Source of the DNA: Pyrodictiaceae archaeon
GTDB lineage: Archaea; Thermoproteota; Thermoprotei_A; Sulfolobales; Pyrodictiaceae
Assembly: GCA_015520245.1 (NCBI GenBank)
Contig: WAQM01000192.1
Span: forward strand, 1 to 5,803
Reading direction: 5' to 3'
Length of the DNA: 5,803 nucleotides
Both the position numbers and the translations under genes were made by a program. Under the pieces are notes generated by a model that saw only the letters and a program-made list of their open reading frames with translations, ran no database searches and was not told where the DNA came from. This document shows, one piece after another, positions 1 to 5,081 of this stretch. Positions within the stretch are counted from its first letter, which is position 1. The number at the start of each line of letters is the position of its first letter.

Positions 1-19
1 AGATGTGTATAAGAGACAG
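1..19 (+). other. Nextera/Tn5 sequencing adapter left at contig end
   Basis: The first 19 bases read AGATGTGTATAAGAGACAG, which is exactly the Tn5 mosaic-end sequence used in Nextera libraries. It is untrimmed technical sequence and not part of the genome, so genomic sequence starts at about base 20. The ATG at base 5 lies inside the adapter and opens an in-frame N-terminus reading Met-Tyr-Lys-Arg-Gln, which is an artefact fused to the sulfurylase frame. Confidence 0.96.
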
Positions 20-66
20 CCTCCGGGCACCATAGGTGTTAAGGGTCCCCAGCTCGCGGGCGGCCC

Positions 67-71
67 GGGTG
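67..71 (+). promoter_or_regulatory. Putative ribosome-binding site of sat
   Basis: GGGTG lies 8 nt before the GTG at base 80. It fits the GGTG core that pairs with the crenarchaeal 16S 3' end (CACCU). It supports GTG 80 as the sat start over the adapter ATG at base 5. The motif is short and easily found by chance at this GC content, so the support is modest. Confidence 0.4.
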
Positions 72-79
72 CCGCCGGC

Positions 80-1231
80 GTGGTGGCCAAGCCGCACGGG
101 GGTAGGCTCGTCGACCGCGTCGCGCGGGGTCGCAGCCGCGAGCGGCTGCTCCGGGAGGCCGCCGAGATGCCGCGGATAGAGCTCAACGACAGCCTGGCCG
201 CGGACGCCGCCAACATAGCTCACGGCGTCTACAGCCCCCTCGAGGGCTTCATGGTCCAGGAGGACTACGTGAGCGTCCTGCACGAGATGAGGCTCAGCAA
301 CGACGTGCCGTGGACCATACCGATAGTGCTGGACGTCGACCCCGGCGAGGTGGCCGGCGTCGCGGAGGGCGACGAGGTGGCCCTCTACCACCGCGGCGAG
401 CCGATCGCGGTCATGAGGGTCGAGGAGATCTACGGCTGGGACAAGAGGGAGTACTGCGAGAAGGTGTTCAGGACGTGCGATCCCGACCACCCCGGCGTGG
501 CCAGGACAATGAGGAGGAAGGAGCTCCTAATCGGCGGCCCTCTGCTACTGCTAAGGGACCCGCCCGAGCCCTTCGAGAGGTTCAGGCTGTGGCCCAAGGA
601 GACCCGGGTGCTCTTCCAGGCCAAGGGGTGGAGGACCATAGCCGCCTTCCAGACCAGGAACGTACCCCACCTGGGCCACGAGTACGTCCAGAAGGCGGCG
701 CTGACCTTCGTCGACGGGCTGTTCGTGAACCCCCTTGTGGGGTGGAAGAAGCCGGGCGACTTCCGCGACGAGGTCATCGTTGAGGCGTACCGCGTCCTCA
801 TAGACAACTACTTCCCGCGGGATAGCGTCGTCTTCTCGGTGCTAAGGATGGAGATGAGGTACGCCGGCCCCCGCGAGGCCGTTCACCACGCGATCGTGCG
901 CAAGAACTTCGGGGCGACGCACTTCATCGTTGGGCGCGACCACGCCGGCGTCGGCAGCTACTACGGCCCCTACGAGGCCTGGGAGATATTCCGCGAGTTC
1001 CCCGACCTCGGCATAACCCCCCTGTTCGTGAGGGAGGCCTTCTACTGCAGGAGGTGCGGGGGCATGGTCAACGAGAAGATATGCCCCCACGGGGAGGAGC
1101 ACAGGGTCCGCATAAGCGGCACCCAGCTGAGAAGGATGATCATGGAGGGCCGCAGGCCCCCCGAGTACATGATGAGGCCCGAGGTGGCGGAGGTGGTGCT
1201 GAGGCACCCGAACCCGTTCGTGGAGGGCTAG
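80..1231 (+). CDS. sat: Sulfate adenylyltransferase (ATP sulfurylase)
   Basis: Sat catalyses ATP + sulfate = adenylylsulfate (APS) + pyrophosphate in the cytoplasm; in dissimilatory sulfur oxidation it runs in reverse to make ATP. The 383-residue product is near the usual length of archaeal Sat. It opens with the family-typical KPHGG segment and ANIAHGVYSPLEGFM in the PUA-like N-terminal domain. The catalytic domain has QTRNVPHLGH at about residues 191-200 (the Q-x-R-N-x-P nucleotide/sulfate site) and GRDHAG at 285-290. A likely zinc site follows at C323, C326, C335 and H337 or H341, then ISGT at 345-348. Start: GTG 80 (or GTG 83) puts the conserved KPHGG at the N-terminus. The upstream in-frame codons are low-complexity Gly/Pro and run into adapter sequence. 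A true start lost beyond the contig edge cannot be fully excluded. The gene is convergent with cdvB, 26 nt away, and no apr, dsr or kinase gene is in view to show the direction of the reaction. Confidence 0.94.
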   Translation: MVAKPHGGRLVDRVARGRSRERLLREAAEMPRIELNDSLAADAANIAHGVYSPLEGFMVQEDYVSVLHEMRLSNDVPWTIPIVLDVDPGEVAGVAEGDEVALYHRGEPIAVMRVEEIYGWDKREYCEKVFRTCDPDHPGVARTMRRKELLIGGPLLLLRDPPEPFERFRLWPKETRVLFQAKGWRTIAAFQTRNVPHLGHEYVQKAALTFVDGLFVNPLVGWKKPGDFRDEVIVEAYRVLIDNYFPRDSVVFSVLRMEMRYAGPREAVHHAIVRKNFGATHFIVGRDHAGVGSYYGPYEAWEIFREFPDLGITPLFVREAFYCRRCGGMVNEKICPHGEEHRVRISGTQLRRMIMEGRRPPEYMMRPEVAEVVLRHPNPFVEG

Positions 1232-1238
1232 GCGGCCC

Positions 1239-1243
1239 AAAAA
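1239..1243 (-). terminator. Possible T-tract terminator of cdvB
   Basis: On the - strand a run of five T begins 14 nt past the cdvB stop codon, inside the 26-nt gap between the convergent cdvB and sat genes. Archaeal RNA polymerase can stop at short T tracts without a hairpin. Five T is the lower limit for this, so it is only a candidate. No comparable T tract follows sat on the + strand. Confidence 0.3.
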
Positions 1244-1257
1244 GGCGGGGCGCGGGC

Positions 1258-1905
1258 TCACTTCTTCTGCTGCTGGGCGGAGGGCACGCCGCTCGGGAGC
1301 TCGGGGAACTCCGTCTTCATGCGCTGCTCGGCTATTATGGCAGCCTCCTCCAGTATCTTCTTCGCCTCCTCGCTGTAGACGTTGGGCATAGTGGTCCACT
1401 CGCCCAGCTCGCCGGCCTCGACCACTACGCTCTCGAGCAGGTCGCCTATCTCCGCCAGCTCCAGCCCGATCTCGGGTACTATGCCGATGAGGTACCTCTT
1501 CAGGTCCTTGACGACGCTCACGACGGGCGCCAGGTTGACGACGACGTCGCCCATGGTCATTATCGTCTCGAGCCTCAGCGCCACCTTCTCCAGGGCCAGC
1601 TTGGCGGTCATCAAGGCCTTCGTCAGCTTCCTCAGCTCCGCAACCTCCTGGGCGTACATGCTAGCCTTGGCCGCGTCCTTCTCCATGTGGGCCTGCACGA
1701 CCTTCTCGAAGAGGGCGGCGTCGCGCTCCTTCATCTTGGCGATGATGTAGTCCAGCTTGTTGTTCTCGACCTTCAGCTTGTACAGCGCCATCGCGAGCTT
1801 GTACCTCAGCGGCGGAGGCGGCGAGATCATGTTCTTGATCCTCTCGGCGATGCCGCGCTTGTCCTTCGGGCTCCAGTTCCTCACGAACTCGTCGACCCTA
1901 GGCAT
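1258..1905 (-). CDS. cdvB: ESCRT-III/Snf7-family cell-division protein (CdvB1/B2-type paralogue)
   Basis: Archaeal ESCRT-III proteins polymerise on the membrane at midcell, and the Vps4 ATPase CdvC remodels them during division and vesicle budding. The 215-residue product has the family layout. A basic N-terminal segment (DEFVRNW, then RIKNMI and four prolines at 29-32) leads into a long Lys/Arg-rich helical hairpin (about 35-125). The middle has the typical ERDAALFEKVV and LETIMTMGDVVVNLAPVV segments, and the C-terminal half is acidic. The tail has F200-P-E-L-P-S-G-V-P208, resembling the MIM2 motif that binds the Vps4 MIT domain. Length and the lack of a C-terminal winged-helix domain suggest a CdvB1/CdvB2-type paralogue, not the CdvA-binding CdvB. 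Start: ATG 1905 is preceded at 10 nt by GGTG. An in-frame GTG at 1917 would add four residues and sits about 4 nt from the predicted transcript start, so it is a real alternative. No cdvA or cdvC is adjacent. Family assignment is secure, the exact paralogue is not. Confidence 0.9.
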   Translation of the reverse strand: MPRVDEFVRNWSPKDKRGIAERIKNMISPPPPLRYKLAMALYKLKVENNKLDYIIAKMKERDAALFEKVVQAHMEKDAAKASMYAQEVAELRKLTKALMTAKLALEKVALRLETIMTMGDVVVNLAPVVSVVKDLKRYLIGIVPEIGLELAEIGDLLESVVVEAGELGEWTTMPNVYSEEAKKILEEAAIIAEQRMKTEFPELPSGVPSAQQQKK

Positions 1906-1928
1906 GCCTCGGGGCACCGTGCCGTCCC

Positions 1929-1968
1929 TTAGGCAAGGCTATGGTTTTTAGAGGGGGGCCTGCCTTAA
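1929..1968. repeat. Imperfect inverted repeat around the cdvB TATA box
   Basis: The arm TTAGGCAAGGC (1929-1939) and the arm GCCTGCCTTAA (1958-1968) are reverse complements except for one bulged base in each, giving ten paired positions. The 18-nt spacer holds the AT-rich TATA-like element of cdvB almost at its centre. It could be an operator for a dimeric regulator or a chance pairing. It is too widely spaced and too weak to be a clear terminator for the aminotransferase gene that ends at 1983. Confidence 0.4.
1943..1952 (-). promoter_or_regulatory. TATA-like promoter element of cdvB
   Basis: On the - strand TCTAAAAACC is the only A/T-rich island in the 77-nt region before the cdvB ATG. Taking the usual archaeal distance of about 26 nt from the TATA centre, transcription would start near 1921. 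That leaves a leader of about 16 nt to ATG 1905, or an almost leaderless start at GTG 1917. The match to the TATA consensus is moderate. Confidence 0.5.
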
Positions 1969-1982
1969 CACGGGGCCGTAGG

Positions 1983-3194
1983 CTACTTAGCCCCCCGCAT
2001 CCTCTGCACGAGCCTCGCGATCCTCCTGACGCCCTCCGCGATCCTGTGCTCCGGCTCGGAGACGAAGCTTAGCCTGAGCGCGTACCTGGTGACGGTGCCG
2101 AAGTACGTGCCGGGCACGGTAGCCACCCGCTCCTCCGCGAGCAGCCTCTCGGCCAGCGCCTCCGAGTCGACGCCAAGGCCCCGGACGTAGCCCTCCAGGT
2201 CCAGGACGAGGAACATCGCCCCCTGAGGCCTGACGTACCGGGCGTCGGGCAGGTGCTCCTCCACGGCCCTTATCATGGCGTCCCTCCTCCTGGCGTAGAC
2301 GCTCCTGACCCACTCGATGAACTCCATGCGTAGCTTCCATTCGCGGAGGTAGACCAGGGCGGCGTACTGGGCGATGCTGGGCGGGCAGTACACGGTGTGC
2401 TCCACCACCCTGTTGACTGCCCTGACGGCGTCGCGGGGGCCGTACACGTAGCCGAGCCTCCACCCGGCCAGGCCAGGGTCCTTGCTGAAAGTGTTGACCG
2501 CAACGACGCTGTCCGGCGCGTACCTGTAGACCCACACGTGCCTCCCCTCGTAGATCAGCGTCTTGTAGGCCTCGTCTACGACGACCCAGGCGCCGGCGTC
2601 GGCGGCGTACTCCGCTATGCTCCTGGCCACGTCCTCCCTCAGCACGCGCCCCGTGGGGTTGTCCGGCGTCACCAGCACGACCATCTTCGTGCGGCCCCTC
2701 CTTATCGCCTCCTTCACCTCCTCGGGGTCGGGCTGGTAGCCCTCCTCGGGCCTCGCCCGGACCCACACGACGCGGGCGCCGTGGTACTCGACTATCGGGG
2801 GGTAGGCGAAGAACGTGGGGTCGACCAGCACCACCTCGTCGCCGGGCTCGAGGAGCGCGGCCGCCACGCTCCACATCGCGGACTGGCCGCCGGCCGTGAC
2901 GACCACCTGCTCGGGCTCGAGGCTGGGGCCGCCCAGGCGGCGCACGTCCTCGGCTATCGCCTCGCGGAGCTCCGAGAGGCCGGCGCTCGGGGTGTAGGAG
3001 TAGAGCTTGAGGTCGTCGGCGGCGAGGAGCTCGGCGAGCCTCTCGCGCAGCCAGCGTGGCGGCGGCACGCCCGGCTGCCCCGTAGACAGCATTATCAGGT
3101 CGGCCCCCCTCCTCGCGAGCTCCTCCCTCACCCTGTCTATGCGGCGGGTGGGGCTCTCCCTCAGCCTCCACACGCGGTCGGCGAGCCTGGCCAC
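1983..3194 (-). CDS. Class I/II PLP-dependent aminotransferase (aspartate-aminotransferase-like)
   Basis: This is a fold-type I pyridoxal-phosphate aminotransferase, a cytoplasmic enzyme that moves an amino group between an amino acid and a 2-oxo acid. The 403 residues match the family's length of about 400. Visible signatures are STGQPG at 37-42, TAGGQSA at 100-106 (cofactor phosphate loop), PDNPTG at 177-182 with N179, VVDEAY at 205-210 with D207 and Y210, and SKDPGLAGWRLGY with K238 as the Schiff-base lysine and R246. PGTYFG at 361-366 and R374, the usual substrate-carboxylate arginine, follow. These place it in the AspC/AraT-like subgroup, but substrate cannot be read from sequence; aspartate, alanine, aromatic or 2-aminoadipate activity is possible. 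Start: GTG 3194 has a GGTGGTG 7 nt upstream and gives a full-length N-terminus; there is no better ATG. It lies 42 nt after sdhB on the same strand with no T tract or TATA box between, so co-transcription with sdhCDB is likely. Confidence 0.92.
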   Translation of the reverse strand: MARLADRVWRLRESPTRRIDRVREELARRGADLIMLSTGQPGVPPPRWLRERLAELLAADDLKLYSYTPSAGLSELREAIAEDVRRLGGPSLEPEQVVVTAGGQSAMWSVAAALLEPGDEVVLVDPTFFAYPPIVEYHGARVVWVRARPEEGYQPDPEEVKEAIRRGRTKMVVLVTPDNPTGRVLREDVARSIAEYAADAGAWVVVDEAYKTLIYEGRHVWVYRYAPDSVVAVNTFSKDPGLAGWRLGYVYGPRDAVRAVNRVVEHTVYCPPSIAQYAALVYLREWKLRMEFIEWVRSVYARRRDAMIRAVEEHLPDARYVRPQGAMFLVLDLEGYVRGLGVDSEALAERLLAEERVATVPGTYFGTVTRYALRLSFVSEPEHRIAEGVRRIARLVQRMRGAK

Positions 3195-3201
3195 GGCGGG
3201 G

Positions 3202-3208
3202 CACCACC
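3202..3208 (-). promoter_or_regulatory. Ribosome-binding site of the aminotransferase gene
   Basis: On the - strand GGTGGTG ends 7 nt before GTG 3194, inside the 42-nt gap after sdhB. It is a strong match to the archaeal Shine-Dalgarno core and supports the GTG start. A leadered start of this kind is typical of an internal operon gene. Confidence 0.6.
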
Positions 3209-3236
3209 GCGCGAGGCGCCGCCGGAGCGCTTGGCG

Positions 3237-4169
3237 CTACTCCCTCAGCCACTCCTCCCTGAAGTCTATGTCGACGGGCTCGCGCGCCTGCCTCTCCGGG
3301 TCCGCGCCCTCCACGAGGTTGTGCCTCGGGTACTCCGCCCTGATCCTGCGCAGCGGCTTCTCGAGGGGCCCGGCCAGGGGCGCCACCTTCCTCTTCCGCC
3401 AGAGGCCGAGGCGCCTCAGGAAGACGATGCGGCGCAGCCTCTGGATGGCAGCGGCCGGGTCCACGTCCTTCGGGCAGACGGCGCTGCAGGTCGCAGCGAA
3501 GTGGCAGCGGTGGCAGCCGTGCTCCGTGTCGACGATCGCGATCCTGCGGTCGTAGCCCTCGTCGCGCACGTCGACTATGAACCTGTAGGCCTGGGCGAGC
3601 GCCTGGGGCCCGAGGTACTCAGGGTCCGAGGCGGCCACGGGGCACGCGGAGTAGCACAGCCCGCACATTATGCAAAGCGAGTACTGGTATATGGAGAGGT
3701 GCTCGTCGGGCGTCATCAGGAACTCGTACTCGGCCTCCTCGACCTCCCTCATGTCCCTGCGCACGATGTGGGGTATGATCCTGCGGTGCTTCTCGAAGAA
3801 TGCCGTGAAGTCCGTCACGAGGTCCCTGACCACGGGGTGGTTGTGGAGGGGCTCTACCGTGACCACAGGGTTCTCCCTGCTCGCCACTGCGGCTATCTGC
3901 GTCTGGCACGCGAGCCTCGGCACGCCGTTGACGACCACGCCGCAGCTGCCGCAGACCCCCATCCTGCAGCTGTAGCGCATCGAGAGGCTCGGGTCGGCGT
4001 TCTCCTTGACCCACAGCAGGGCGTCCAGCACCGTCATGCCGCGGTACGTGGGCACGCGGTACTCCTGCCACCACGTCCTCCCCCGCTCCGGGTCGTAGCG
4101 CTTGACGCGGAGCACCACCTCCCTGGGGGGCTCGGGCAGCCTGCCCCACTCCTTCTCGGCCACCCGCAT
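3237..4169 (-). CDS. sdhB: Succinate dehydrogenase iron-sulfur subunit
   Basis: SdhB carries electrons from the flavin of SdhA through three Fe-S clusters to quinone at the membrane face. The [2Fe-2S] site is C68-x4-C73-x2-C76-x11-C88, with Cys where E. coli SdhB has an Asp. The next motif is C166-x2-C169-x2-C172-x3-C176-P, and the last is C222-x5-C228-x3-C232-P. C166, C169, C172 and C232 should bind [4Fe-4S], and C176, C222 and C228 the [3Fe-4S] cluster. Position 225, where a fourth ligand would sit, is Ala, so a 3Fe cluster is expected. An extra C219 lies just before. S181 stands where E. coli SdhB has the quinone-site Trp164. At 310 residues it exceeds bacterial SdhB (about 240), mainly through a basic C-terminal tail of about 70 residues. 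Start: ATG 4169 overlaps the sdhD stop as TGATG, suggesting translational coupling. An in-frame extension to 4346 is rejected because it overlaps sdhD and reads as Arg/Pro-rich nonsense. Confidence 0.96.
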   Translation of the reverse strand: MRVAEKEWGRLPEPPREVVLRVKRYDPERGRTWWQEYRVPTYRGMTVLDALLWVKENADPSLSMRYSCRMGVCGSCGVVVNGVPRLACQTQIAAVASRENPVVTVEPLHNHPVVRDLVTDFTAFFEKHRRIIPHIVRRDMREVEEAEYEFLMTPDEHLSIYQYSLCIMCGLCYSACPVAASDPEYLGPQALAQAYRFIVDVRDEGYDRRIAIVDTEHGCHRCHFAATCSAVCPKDVDPAAAIQRLRRIVFLRRLGLWRKRKVAPLAGPLEKPLRRIRAEYPRHNLVEGADPERQAREPVDIDFREEWLRE

Positions 4170-4516
4170 CACCCCGCCAGGTGGAGCGCTATGGTGCGTA
4201 GCCCGTAGGCGAGGAGCGCTATGAACGCCGCGACGAAGACCAGGTTGATGACGCGGTGGGCGGCGGGCCTCCACTCGAGGAGGATGCCTCTGAGCCCGTT
4301 CAGCCCGTGGAAGAGGGCGGCCGCCAGCAGCAACGCGAGCACCCACCAGTACTCCTTGTAGGCCCTCCTCACCACCTCGTAGCTGAGGCTCTCCTCGTAG
4401 GACTCGGGCGTGAGGGGGCTCAGGCCGGGCACCCTCTCGATGATGTGGAACCCGAGGAGCACCACGAGCGCCATCGCGCTCAGGTACTGGAGGAGCTGGA
4501 GCGTCGACGCCCTCAC
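4169..4516 (-). CDS. sdhD: Succinate dehydrogenase membrane anchor (SdhD-like)
   Basis: This small membrane protein anchors SdhAB and helps form the quinone and haem b sites. Its 115 residues hold three hydrophobic segments at about 6-28, 56-80 and 88-110. H24 lies near the end of helix I. Helix II has FHGLNGLRG, where H70-x3-G74-x-R76 is the anchor-subunit signature and H70 the likely haem ligand. H87 precedes helix III. Helix II is strikingly like that of the neighbouring SdhC (FHGLNG[I/L]R, then ILxE), so the two anchors are paralogues. Start: GTG 4516 begins 4 nt after the sdhC stop, with GGGGTGA overlapping that stop codon. The 3' end overlaps the sdhB ATG by one base. The name SdhD rather than SdhC rests on gene order and on the more typical SdhC signature of the neighbour. 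Confidence 0.86.
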   Translation of the reverse strand: MRASTLQLLQYLSAMALVVLLGFHIIERVPGLSPLTPESYEESLSYEVVRRAYKEYWWVLALLLAAALFHGLNGLRGILLEWRPAAHRVINLVFVAAFIALLAYGLRTIALHLAG

Positions 4517-4520
4517 GCTC

Positions 4521-4526
4521 TCACCC
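4521..4526 (-). promoter_or_regulatory. Ribosome-binding site of sdhD within the end of sdhC
   Basis: On the - strand GGGTGA, formed by the last sdhC codons and its stop, lies 4 nt before GTG 4516. It fits the archaeal GGTGA core and fixes the sdhD start immediately after sdhC, consistent with coupled translation. Confidence 0.5.
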
Positions 4527-5000
4527 CGCGAACATGATGACCCCCGCCAGCGCCCACCCCGCCAGGCTCAGCGCGAAGACCAGGTAGAGCCCCTTGCGCT
4601 GCCCGCTCCGGAGGCTAGGCGGCACGTAGGGCGGCTTGGGCCTCTCGGGCCTCCCCACGCCCAGCCCGAGGAACTCGACCAGGATCAGCCTTATCCCGTT
4701 AAGCCCGTGGAAGATGACGGCGCCGGCCACTATCCATTCGCCGACCCTGCTCAGCGGACCCGAGAGGGCCCCCATCACCGACTCCCAGAGCGCCTCGTCG
4801 ACGGTCGCGCTGGTGACGAAGATGTGCGCCACCAGGTAGGCCAGGATTATGACGCCGGTGACCCTATGGAGGACGAAGGCGAGGCGCTCGGGGTTGTTCC
4901 TGACCCTGACCAGCCAGGGGTTCAGGCTGGCCTGCAGGAGCCCCGGCATGTTGTGAAGGAGCCTGCCGCGGCCCCGCTCCTCGGAGGCCAAGCGCGCCAC
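4521..5000 (-). CDS. sdhC: Succinate dehydrogenase cytochrome b-type membrane anchor
   Basis: SdhC is the larger haem and quinone-binding anchor of complex II. The signature RLAFVLHRVTGV at 39-50 matches the SdhC helix-I motif (H-R-x-[ST]-G); R46 corresponds to the quinone-site Arg31 of E. coli SdhC, while Phe sits at the position of Ser27. Hydrophobic helices are at about 41-63, 86-110 and 136-157. H59 ends helix I and H98 opens the H98-x3-G102-x-R104 motif of helix II, the position of the E. coli haem ligand His84. The loop between helices II and III is proline-rich (PERPKPPYVPP). Length is 159 residues from GTG 5000. That start sits only a few nucleotides from the predicted transcript start, as expected for a leaderless first gene. 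ATG 4949 would give 142 residues and keep all helices, but has no visible ribosome-binding site. This is the first gene of the tight sdhC-sdhD-sdhB group. Confidence 0.9.
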   Translation of the reverse strand: MARLASEERGRGRLLHNMPGLLQASLNPWLVRVRNNPERLAFVLHRVTGVIILAYLVAHIFVTSATVDEALWESVMGALSGPLSRVGEWIVAGAVIFHGLNGIRLILVEFLGLGVGRPERPKPPYVPPSLRSGQRKGLYLVFALSLAGWALAGVIMFAG

Positions 5001-5024
5001 CTACGCGGTCCCGGGGCCGTGCTA

Positions 5025-5036
5025 GGTTAAAAGTAG
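5025..5036 (-). promoter_or_regulatory. TATA-box promoter of the sdhCDB operon
   Basis: On the - strand CTACTTTTAACC contains TTTTAA at 5032-5027, a good archaeal TATA match in an otherwise GC-rich gap, with purine-rich GAAACG just upstream in the area where a BRE would lie. The usual spacing of about 26 nt puts transcription start near 5003, so sdhC GTG 5000 would be translated from a nearly leaderless mRNA. It implies that sdhCDB can be expressed separately from sdhA. An AACCGGTT palindrome at 5057-5064 and AACGTT at 5037-5042 lie upstream. Confidence 0.6.
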
Positions 5037-5081
5037 AACGTTTCGGGCCGACCTCTAACCGGTTCGGCGGGGCCTGGCGCC

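Noticed and set aside
5..79. N-terminal extension of Sat to the ATG at base 5
   Set aside because: The ATG and the first five codons are adapter sequence, and the remaining codons are Gly/Pro-rich with no resemblance to Sat.
1232..1257. Terminator for sat in the convergent gap
   Set aside because: On the + strand the gap has an A run and G-rich sequence but no T tract, so no archaeal terminator for sat is supported.
1054..1932. Open + strand frame of about 290 codons running from the end of sat across cdvB
   Set aside because: It is in a different frame from sat and antisense to the clearly recognisable ESCRT-III gene; the translation is Leu/His/Arg-biased shadow sequence.
1987..3252. A slightly longer - strand frame (about 420 codons) overlapping the aminotransferase
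   Set aside because: The translation is Arg/Gly/Pro-rich with no motif, while the other frame has every aminotransferase signature including the PLP lysine.
2397..4208. Open + strand frame of about 600 codons antisense to the aminotransferase and sdhB
   Set aside because: High GC suppresses stop codons. Both genes beneath it have full catalytic or cluster-binding motifs, and the antisense product is low-complexity His/Arg/Pro-rich sequence with no domain.
4170..4346. 59-residue upstream extension of SdhB
   Set aside because: It lies wholly inside sdhD in another frame and reads as Arg/Pro-rich noise. ATG 4169, overlapping the sdhD stop, gives a normal SdhB N-terminus.
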